Below are positions 49,979 to 57,291 of a stretch of DNA of 64,000 nucleotides, in pieces (the first letter of the stretch is position 1; every line of letters begins with the position of its first letter). The notes beneath the pieces are model-generated. The model was given only the letters and a program-made list of their open reading frames with translations, was not told the origin of the DNA and searched no databases. The stretch covers positions 134,876 through 198,875 of the forward strand of contig DASPZU010000025.1 of NCBI GenBank assembly GCA_035636095.1. Direction: 5' to 3'. The translations under genes were made by a program, and so were the position numbers. Origin of the DNA: Gp7-AA10 sp035636095 (lineage in GTDB: Bacteria; Acidobacteriota; Thermoanaerobaculia; Gp7-AA8).

Positions 49979-52925
49979 AGACGACCTCCGACGGAAACGT
50001 GCGCACGCCCACGTCTTGGGTCGCCGCCACGACTTTTCCGTTCACACGCACTTCCTTCGGCTTGGGCAGCGGTGCATGCACGATCACATTCGAAAGCGGG
50101 CCGGACACGGTCACTTGAATCGATTTGTTTGTGCCGCGCATCGAAAAGCTGACAACGCCCTGATGCGTATCGAGGTTGCGAACGGTAACGCCCGGTGACT
50201 GGGTCGCCCATTCAGGCTGGACGCCGGCGCCGATCACGAGCGCGCCGTCGTCGCGATCGTACGCGAACATGTCGAGAACGGAGCGAAGGAAATCGGATGC
50301 CACCCAGCCGTGCGGCATGTCGCCGATGAACTTGGGCGCCTTCGGATCGCGCCACACCACCTCCGCCCATTGGCGCCACTCGGGCGGCCGCTGACCTCGC
50401 ATGAAAAAGTTCGCGAGCTCGTAGGCCCGCTGCGGCTGACCAAGGCGAACGAAGGTGCCGACGGTACGCCACTCGTAGGGCGTGTAGGCGTCCCACGGCT
50501 TGATGCCCATCGCGCGCGAGCGGGATTCATCGAAGTAACGGTCGAAGGTGCGAGCAAGCGCGGGCGCGGGCAGCTTGCCGAGTTGACCTCCCGGCGAGAT
50601 CGCGATGGTGGTCGATGTCGGATCGAAGTCCCCGAGCTCGACCGAGCCGGGGATGTAGTCGATCTGCTTCACGGCCATGGCGCCCTTGATCGAGGCGAGC
50701 AGATCGCGCTCAAATTCATCACGGATGATCGTGAGTTTTTTTTCATCGCGGATGAAGCCCAGGGCGTGGGCGAGGTAGGTGGCGTCGGAGAGACCTTTGG
50801 CTGCGAAGAAGTCGTCCCAATACGAATGCATCGGTTTGGCCGAGTAGCCCTCGTGGCTGATCGATTCGGGCAGCAGTCCGAAAAACGGAGTGTTCTTGTA
50901 TTGCGCGGTCATGCGTTGATGCCGCAGCGCATCGATGTAGTTGACCGCCGACACGATGTGCAACCAGACGCGTTCGACCAGCGCGCGATCGTGGGTGTGG
51001 CGGTAATACTCGGCGATGAGGTAAATCAATTCGCCGTGGCTGTCATTTTCCGGGACGGGATCGGCGCCGCGACTGTCGACGCAGCACGGCACTTTTCCGT
51101 CCGGATACTGAAATTTGACGTACCACTCGATGTACTCCTTGACCACTCCCGACATCCCCAGGCGCAACAAGGCCTCGGAGATCATCGATCCGTCGCGGAT
51201 CCACGAGCGCTCGTACGATCGCGATCCCGGCTGCAGCGATGGACCGTCGCGATGGATCAGGATATAGGCGAGGTTGGCGCGGATGCTGTCGCTGATCGCT
51301 TGCCCCGACGCCGGCAAATCGACGCCGGCGCGGCCTAACTTCTGCTCCCAGTCGTGAAATGCGGCCGGCCGCATGCCATCGCTGGCCTTCGATCGATCGT
51401 GCATCGGCACCGCGATGGTGACCGTCCTGGCCTTCCCGGCCTCCAGATGCATGGGAAAGGAAAACGCTCCCGACGCGGCGCGTTGATCGTCGATGGCCAC
51501 CGCCGATTCGGGCACCTTTCCCTGCTGCAACCAGTCGACGATATTTCCTTCGTCAAAGCGAACGGCTCCAAATCCGGCCGGCAGCGTGAGCGGGATGATC
51601 GGTTGGTAATTGTCGATCTCGACGATGTGATTGTGGTATCGCATGTCGTGGATCGGTGAGACTCCGCCCGTGACGCCGAGGAATTGCCAGGGGGGGTTGA
51701 CCTGGAACGGGCGAACCGCTACGAAGAGCGTGACATTGGTGTCCTGCGGACTTCGCAGCACGTAATCGATGTACAGCGTCGATTCTTGACGAGGTCCGAA
51801 GGCGTAGGCGGTGATGGTCATTTGCGGCCACTTCACGCTCGGCATGGGGAGGAATCCGCGCGCGAGTGCCGGTGCGGGTTGCACGTCGTTCCACGACAGC
51901 AATCGTCCGCCGGTGTAGAGGAACGGCTCCAGCGAGTAGCCACCTTTTTCCGGCTCGAGCGCGCCGTCGACATTGAAAAGTGCTTCGTTCGTATCGCCGT
52001 CGACGCCGACCACGGTCCAGTACGACTGTTCGCCCTGGAAATATCGCGGATAGTCGCCGCGCGCCGATTCGCGTGCCACGTTGGTGAAGAAATCGTTGCG
52101 TGAGGCCGACCATGCGATCGGCTCGAGAGTCACTCTTCGCGCTGGCGGGACAACTCGAATATGGCTGGCCTCCGTCTCGGGCGTGTACAAAAACTGCCTC
52201 GGCGACCGGGCGCCTTTGACGGAGTAGATCGTCTGCCACGTTTCGGCGTCGTTTGAGACTTGCAGGTCGTACTTCGGTGCGTCGTTCTCCACGATCAAGC
52301 CGCCGAATTCGCGAGTCTCGGTAAAGTCGATGGTGGGGGTTGTGAAGGTCAGGGGTTGATCGACTGCCGCGACATGTCGCTCGGCCAGGGTGAGATCATC
52401 GACCAGGACCATTCCTTTTCCGCCGGTGCCGGCGGTGACCACGATCTCGATGGCGGCGATGTGATGCGGCTCGCCGCCGCCCAGCGGCCCCCACGCGAAT
52501 TGAAAGTGACGCTTCTTGAGAACGACGTGCGTCCACTCTTTCGGGAAGATGTAGTTACGCTGGTTGACCCACCAGACGTTGTCGCCCGAGTCGTCGACCA
52601 GCTTGAACTCGAGATTGTTAGGCGGCGCGACTCCACGAATCCAGAACGCGAATTCGAAGTCAGGCGCAAGATCGATCGACACCGGCTTGTGCGCGATGGC
52701 GTAGCCGCCGTGTCCATGAAAATCGAAGTCCATGCGCAGCGCCGAGGCGCGCATGCCCGCCGGCTCCTGGCTGACGATGAGCGAAACGCCGTCGGAAGGA
52801 TGCGACCGCCAGTTGAGCGAGCCGTTGAAATCATCGATGACCTGGGAGAAGGCAAAAGGCAGAAGGCAGAAGGCAGAAGTAACTGCCCAGACCGCAACCT
52901 TCTGCCTTCTGCCCTCTGCCCTCAT
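49968..52925 (-). CDS. Large secreted six-hairpin glycosidase-like protein with N-terminal carbohydrate-binding domain
   Basis: A 985-residue exported protein, last gene of the glucan operon. An N-terminal CBM/discoidin-like beta-sandwich (about 30-190, VIDDFNGSLNWRSHPSDG) leads to a second beta region. An (alpha/alpha)6 catalytic-type domain (about 590-900) has RSYERSWIRDGSMISEALLRLG, CCVDSRGADPVPENDSHGEL and a late TPYEWRTVGTF. A C-terminal beta domain follows. Acidic residues in WIRDGS and PENDSHGE are catalytic candidates. The signal peptide (SAFCLLPFAFS) is encoded by repeat family H. The GH family is not assigned here. ATG 52925 overlaps the permease stop (ATGA). Confidence 0.8.
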   Translation of the reverse strand: MRAEGRRQKVAVWAVTSAFCLLPFAFSQVIDDFNGSLNWRSHPSDGVSLIVSQEPAGMRASALRMDFDFHGHGGYAIAHKPVSIDLAPDFEFAFWIRGVAPPNNLEFKLVDDSGDNVWWVNQRNYIFPKEWTHVVLKKRHFQFAWGPLGGGEPHHIAAIEIVVTAGTGGKGMVLVDDLTLAERHVAAVDQPLTFTTPTIDFTETREFGGLIVENDAPKYDLQVSNDAETWQTIYSVKGARSPRQFLYTPETEASHIRVVPPARRVTLEPIAWSASRNDFFTNVARESARGDYPRYFQGEQSYWTVVGVDGDTNEALFNVDGALEPEKGGYSLEPFLYTGGRLLSWNDVQPAPALARGFLPMPSVKWPQMTITAYAFGPRQESTLYIDYVLRSPQDTNVTLFVAVRPFQVNPPWQFLGVTGGVSPIHDMRYHNHIVEIDNYQPIIPLTLPAGFGAVRFDEGNIVDWLQQGKVPESAVAIDDQRAASGAFSFPMHLEAGKARTVTIAVPMHDRSKASDGMRPAAFHDWEQKLGRAGVDLPASGQAISDSIRANLAYILIHRDGPSLQPGSRSYERSWIRDGSMISEALLRLGMSGVVKEYIEWYVKFQYPDGKVPCCVDSRGADPVPENDSHGELIYLIAEYYRHTHDRALVERVWLHIVSAVNYIDALRHQRMTAQYKNTPFFGLLPESISHEGYSAKPMHSYWDDFFAAKGLSDATYLAHALGFIRDEKKLTIIRDEFERDLLASIKGAMAVKQIDYIPGSVELGDFDPTSTTIAISPGGQLGKLPAPALARTFDRYFDESRSRAMGIKPWDAYTPYEWRTVGTFVRLGQPQRAYELANFFMRGQRPPEWRQWAEVVWRDPKAPKFIGDMPHGWVASDFLRSVLDMFAYDRDDGALVIGAGVQPEWATQSPGVTVRNLDTHQGVVSFSMRGTNKSIQVTVSGPLSNVIVHAPLPKPKEVRVNGKVVAATQDVGVRTFPSEVVFTY
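52847..52921. repeat. Inverted repeat, family H (AGAAGGC units)
   Basis: GGCAAAAGGCAGAAGGCAGA (tandem) faces CTTCTGCCTTCTGCCCTCTG. On the minus strand it codes for the first about 25 residues, including the signal peptide, of the glycosidase-like protein. Confidence 0.75.
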
Positions 52926-53743
52926 CCTTTCACGCCACCGACCATGATTCCGGCGATGTAGTGTCGTTGCAGCGCAAGGAAAAGGATCAAGACCGGCAGG
53001 ACGGTCAGCACTGAGCTGGCCATCATCAACTCCGTGTCCTGCACATGCTCGCCGACCAGATTCGCGACCGCGACCGGCAGCGTGTATTTCCCGGCATCGG
53101 TGAGCACGATCAGCGGCCACATGAAATCGTTCCAGGCCGACATGAACGCGAAAATGGCCAGGGTCACCAGCACCGGACGCGCCAGCGGCATGACGATCGA
53201 CCAGTAGATCCGAAATTCGCCGGCGCCGTCGATCCGCGCAGCATCGAGCAGATCGTCGGGGATCGACAGCATGAATTGACGGATGAGGAAAATCCCGAAG
53301 ATGGTGGCCATGCTGGGGAGAATGACCCCCCAATAGCTGTTGACGAGATGCACGCTCTTGAGAATCAGAAACAGCGGCAACATGCCCACCTGCGTCGGAA
53401 TGACGAGGGCGGCCACCAGGGCGCCGAAGAGGCGATCGCGTCCGCCGAATCGCAGCTTGGCGAAGGCGTAGCCGGCCATGGAGTTCAGAAGAAGCGAGAA
53501 GAGCGTGATGGCGATCGCGATGATCATGCTGTTCGCGAACGTGCGGCCAAAATTCATGCGCGTGAATAGTTCACGATAATGTGTAATGGTTGGTTGGGTG
53601 GGAAACAATCGGGGCGGAAAGATGGTGGCCTCGCCGGTGGGCATGAAGGAGGCCGAGATCATCCACAGCAGCGGGACGACGGTCAGAATCGCGGTGGCGA
53701 TCAGTAATGCATTAATGATGATGGTGGCAGTGGCGCGATTCAT
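52922..53743 (-). CDS. Carbohydrate ABC transporter permease (MalG-like)
   Basis: A 273-residue, six-TM permease of the CUT1 class. The EAA loop LLDAARIDGAGEFRIYWSIVMPLARPVLVT is diagnostic. It ends MVGGVKG, the typical MalG C-terminus. It pairs with the MalF-like permease upstream (21-base gap) and the lipoprotein SBP. It overlaps the glycosidase-like gene by 4 bases. No ATPase is in the operon. Confidence 0.92.
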   Translation of the reverse strand: MNRATATIIINALLIATAILTVVPLLWMISASFMPTGEATIFPPRLFPTQPTITHYRELFTRMNFGRTFANSMIIAIAITLFSLLLNSMAGYAFAKLRFGGRDRLFGALVAALVIPTQVGMLPLFLILKSVHLVNSYWGVILPSMATIFGIFLIRQFMLSIPDDLLDAARIDGAGEFRIYWSIVMPLARPVLVTLAIFAFMSAWNDFMWPLIVLTDAGKYTLPVAVANLVGEHVQDTELMMASSVLTVLPVLILFLALQRHYIAGIMVGGVKG

Positions 53744-53764
53744 GGCCGGTAACGATACCCGATG

Positions 53765-54637
53765 TCATTTGGCCGCGCGCTGTGCCCTGAGCTGCAGCAG
53801 GGTTGCCGCCGCGATGAAAAGGAAAAGGATGAAGGCCACCGCGGCGGCGTAACCCATGTTCCACCACTTGAAGCCTTGTTCGTACATCAGCATCACCACC
53901 GACAGGGTGCTGTTGACGGGACCGCCGCGGGTCATCACGTAAGGTTCGGGGAAAAACTGCAGATAGCCGATGGCGGTGATGATGCCGACGAACACGAAGG
54001 TCGGGCCCAGCATCGGAAGCGTCACGTGGCGGAACTGCTGTAGCGCGTTAGCCCCGTCGATGCGCGCCGCTTCGTACAACTCTTCCGGAATGGCCTGCAG
54101 CGCCGCCACGAAGATGATCATGGTGTAGCCGAAGTTTTTCCAGACCGCCAGCAGGATGATGGCGGGCATCGCCCATCTCGGATCGCCGAGCCAGTCGATG
54201 GCGCCGATGCCAACCATGGCCAGGCCGCGATTCAACAGGCCGAAGCGCGGGTGATAAAGATATTTCCACACCACCGCCACGGCCACGATGGTGGTGACCA
54301 CCGGCGCAAAGTAAATCGTGCGAAAGAGCGGCTTCCATCGCGCCACTTTGGTATTGACCAGAAGTGCCGTCCCCAGAGCCACCATCACAGTCAGCGGTCC
54401 GCCCACCACCGTGAAGTAGAGCGTGTTGACGAGCGCCTTCCAGAACAGCGGGTTGCCGAGGAGCTGGGAGTAGTTGCGGAAGGCGATCAGGCGGATGTTG
54501 TGGATGTCGCTGAGCGCGTAGAGATCGAAGTCGGTGAGACTCAGCAACAGCGAGGCACAGACCGGCAGCAGGAAAAACAAGAAAATGACCGCCAGCGCCG
54601 GCAACAGAAAAAGAACCGCTGCCCGCCTCTCGTTCAT
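53765..54637 (-). CDS. Carbohydrate ABC transporter permease (MalF-like)
   Basis: A 290-residue, six-TM CUT1 permease. The EAA loop is in IPEELYEAARIDGANALQQFRHVTLPMLGP. ATG 54637 overlaps the SBP stop by 4 bases (ATGA); the longer frame upstream is a shadow of the SBP gene. It forms the translocation channel with the MalG-like protein. Confidence 0.92.
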   Translation of the reverse strand: MNERRAAVLFLLPALAVIFLFFLLPVCASLLLSLTDFDLYALSDIHNIRLIAFRNYSQLLGNPLFWKALVNTLYFTVVGGPLTVMVALGTALLVNTKVARWKPLFRTIYFAPVVTTIVAVAVVWKYLYHPRFGLLNRGLAMVGIGAIDWLGDPRWAMPAIILLAVWKNFGYTMIIFVAALQAIPEELYEAARIDGANALQQFRHVTLPMLGPTFVFVGIITAIGYLQFFPEPYVMTRGGPVNSTLSVVMLMYEQGFKWWNMGYAAAVAFILFLFIAAATLLQLRAQRAAK

Positions 54638-55923
54638 CGTCGTGCCAGTACCCAGCGCCGCTTGGCCAGGATGTGATCCGCTTTGCGATCGAGGTCGGCC
54701 AGCGCCCGGTCGATGGTCATGCGGCCGCGAACGGTGGCTTCGCCGTCGTGATAAATCTCGGTCGCGATCTGCTCCCACTCCGGCACGCGCGGCAGGGGAG
54801 CGACGTGCTCGAGCTGTTCGCGAAAGGCCGCCAGCGGCGGATCATTGGCAACCGCCGGCGCTTTCCAGGCCCCACGATGCGCGGGAAGATCCTGCGTCAA
54901 CTGGTAGAAGCGGATCTGCTGCCGCGGCTCGGAGAGGAATTCGATCAGCTTCCAGGCAGCCTCTTTTTTCTTCGACGGGCGAAACATGATCAGGCTCGAT
55001 CCGCCCGCCATGGACATCCCCGGCCAGTCGGAAGCCGTCGGCGCAGGCATGGGGGCAGTGGCCCATGGGATGCCGGGCGGCACGCGCTTGCGAAACTCGC
55101 CGACATTCCACGGGCCGGTGATGTACATCGCGAAATCGCCCTGCCCGAATGCCTGATAGACGTTGGCAATCTGGGTGTTGGCCAGCGGCGCTGCTAATCC
55201 TTTACGAAATATATTAATGAAAAATGTGAACGCTTCTGCGAATTTGGGATCGCGGAACGCCCCTTCGGTGCCGGAGGCGTTGAGCAGGGTGGCATGGTTC
55301 GACAGCGCCATGATGGTGACTTCATCAAACTGATTGGTGGGCAACAGAATCGCGAAGTTGTTAGGCCGTCTCTGTTTGGCCTGCTGCATGGCCGCCATCC
55401 ACGCCTCCCACGTGCGCGGAATCGTTGGAACGAGATCGGTGCGGTAGAAGATGACGCGCGTGTCGACGTACCACGGGACGCCGTAGACCACGCCCTCGAC
55501 CTGATTGGTCGCCCAGATTCCGGGGAAATAGTTCTGCTGCTGGATCGTCGAATGGGCGAGCCACGGCGTCAGGTCCTCCAGCGCGCCGACGGTGTCGAAC
55601 TCCGGGATCCATGTATTGCCGAGCTGCGCCACATCGGGGGTGGCCTCACCGACGAAGGCCGTCAGCAACTTTTCGTGCGCTGCGCTCCAGGGAATCTGCT
55701 GCACATCGACGCGAATGCCCGTCCGCCTGGTGAACTCGGGAAGCATCTGCGCGACCACTTCGCCCTCGCGGCCGAGCCCCCAGAACTTGAGGCGTTCACC
55801 GGCCTGGCGGATGGAACAAGCGAGCGATAACCCGAATAAAAAGACAAATTTCAAATTTCGAATGAAAAATGAAAAATGAAAAATTCTTAATTTTTCATTT
55901 GAAATTTGAAATTTGAAATTCAT
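54634..55923 (-). CDS. Sugar ABC transporter substrate-binding lipoprotein
   Basis: A 429-residue family 1 solute-binding protein: WGLGREGEVVAQMLPEFTRRTGI, DVAQLGNTWIPEF, GVPWYVDTRVIFYRTDLV, and SEPRQQIRFYQ near the end. A lipobox (FGLSLACS, Cys about 36) anchors it. The unusual N-terminus (NFKFQISNEKLRIFHFSFF) is translated from repeat family I. ATG 55923 overlaps the GH144 stop (ATGA); the longer frame has no ribosome site. It binds the oligosaccharide taken up by the two permeases. Confidence 0.88.
   Translation of the reverse strand: MNFKFQISNEKLRIFHFSFFIRNLKFVFLFGLSLACSIRQAGERLKFWGLGREGEVVAQMLPEFTRRTGIRVDVQQIPWSAAHEKLLTAFVGEATPDVAQLGNTWIPEFDTVGALEDLTPWLAHSTIQQQNYFPGIWATNQVEGVVYGVPWYVDTRVIFYRTDLVPTIPRTWEAWMAAMQQAKQRRPNNFAILLPTNQFDEVTIMALSNHATLLNASGTEGAFRDPKFAEAFTFFINIFRKGLAAPLANTQIANVYQAFGQGDFAMYITGPWNVGEFRKRVPPGIPWATAPMPAPTASDWPGMSMAGGSSLIMFRPSKKKEAAWKLIEFLSEPRQQIRFYQLTQDLPAHRGAWKAPAVANDPPLAAFREQLEHVAPLPRVPEWEQIATEIYHDGEATVRGRMTIDRALADLDRKADHILAKRRWVLARR
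55845..55920. repeat. AT-rich inverted repeat, family I
   Basis: CAAATTTCAAATTTCGAATG and tandem GAAAAAT face CATTTGAAATTTGAAATTTG. It is strongly AT-rich against a GC-rich background. On the minus strand it codes for the N-terminal about 25 residues of the solute-binding lipoprotein. Confidence 0.8.
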
Positions 55924-57281
55924 TTGTTCTCGAGCCACCCTCCCGTAAACCCCGCTCTGCGAAGTCCGCGAACAACATGCGGATTCTTCTTCATGGTTTT
56001 CCACACCAATTCGCTGCGATAGTTCTCGATCATCGCGATGATCGGTCCCTGATCGATGCCGAGGTAATCGGGGTCGAACCAGCCGTTGTTGAAGGTGGGA
56101 TTGAACGCGTCGGCGAAACCGTATTCACGATAAAGGCTCGATCCGTAACGGCGCTGCATCTCTTCGATAGCGGCCATGGCGATGTCCGGCGTGAAGGCAA
56201 TCGATGATGCCGCCGCGGTCGGCGCAATCGTGCCGTCATCGCGAACATCGCCAGCCGTTGCTCCTCGGCCCCAGTATGAGTGGTATGTGCGGCCGTCGAT
56301 GGTCATGTCGCCAGGGCCGTCGCACGCCGTGAGCCCCCACATGTCGCCGCCGTAATCCTTCCAACGCCCGGGATTGTCATTGGCGTACGCGCGCTGCGAC
56401 AGCGTCGCGCGCCGCGAATTCTCGAAATAGTCGATACCTTTCCCGCGCATGTACGCGTCCTGAATCCCGCGGAAGTCGATGAACATCTGCGTGTACTGAT
56501 GACCGAACAGCGGAGCGAAAAGCACGTGCTCCTGCCCGTAAAACGAGCCCCATTGATACGTCCTGGTGTATTCAGGCCAGGCGGAGGGATCGACGGGATG
56601 CGTCGGCGAACCTAACGCGAGAATGATGACCATCATCGCTTCGTTGTAGCCGCGCCAGTCGTAGGCGTGGAATCCTTTTTCCGGATACCAACCCATCGTG
56701 ATCGCGGGCGGACGCGGTTGCGCCCAATCCCACTCCGCCCGCGTGACCATCTGCTCGACGGCATCGCGAATCGCCTTCTCGGCGGGATCGTCGCGATCGA
56801 AATACGACTGACAGAAAAGCGCGCCCGCGAACAGCCAAGTCGTGTCGATGGTCGACAGCTCGACCTCTTTGTAACGCGCGCCGCTCTCCATATCCAGGAA
56901 GTGATAGAAAAAGCCGCGATACTGCGCCACGCCGGTGGCTTGACTCCCTTCCGGCATGGCCAGGAGCGATCGGAGCGTCGCCAGAACGCGGTCGCGCGCC
57001 TGTTCGCGCGTCACGTAGCCGCGCTCGGCGCCGATGCCATAGGCTGTTAGACCGAATCCGATCGCTGCGATGCTCGAGAAGGATTTGGTCGGCCAGCGGT
57101 CGGGGACGAGGTACGAGCGCGGATTGGCGGTGTCCCAGAACCACCGGAAGGTGCGCCGCTCCAGGTCATCGATCGATGACGCCGGCGCCGCCGCCCGTCG
57201 CCTCGGCGCATCGGCTGTGGTCTGACATTGGGCGCCCAGGAGAAAGAGGAGTGCGGCGAACGCCGCTGACGTTCGCCGCAT
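55920..57281 (-). CDS. GH144-like (glucoamylase-like PF10091) glycosidase, exported
   Basis: A 453-residue (alpha/alpha)6-barrel protein: RRTFRWFWDTANP, TYQWGSFYGQEHVLFAPLFGHQYTQMFID, WGLTACDGPGD, and DAFNPTFNNGWFDPDYLGIDQGPI. This matches the glycoamylase-like domain that defines GH144 endo-beta-1,2-glucanases. The signal peptide is MRRTSAAFAALLFLLGAQC, possibly a lipoprotein (LGAQC). It starts 10 bases after the TonB receptor stop, in the glucan operon. Beta-1,2-glucan is the best-supported substrate; some family members act on other glucans. Confidence 0.85.
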   Translation of the reverse strand: MRRTSAAFAALLFLLGAQCQTTADAPRRRAAAPASSIDDLERRTFRWFWDTANPRSYLVPDRWPTKSFSSIAAIGFGLTAYGIGAERGYVTREQARDRVLATLRSLLAMPEGSQATGVAQYRGFFYHFLDMESGARYKEVELSTIDTTWLFAGALFCQSYFDRDDPAEKAIRDAVEQMVTRAEWDWAQPRPPAITMGWYPEKGFHAYDWRGYNEAMMVIILALGSPTHPVDPSAWPEYTRTYQWGSFYGQEHVLFAPLFGHQYTQMFIDFRGIQDAYMRGKGIDYFENSRRATLSQRAYANDNPGRWKDYGGDMWGLTACDGPGDMTIDGRTYHSYWGRGATAGDVRDDGTIAPTAAASSIAFTPDIAMAAIEEMQRRYGSSLYREYGFADAFNPTFNNGWFDPDYLGIDQGPIIAMIENYRSELVWKTMKKNPHVVRGLRRAGFTGGWLENK

Positions 57282-57291
57282 GCTCTGTGGA

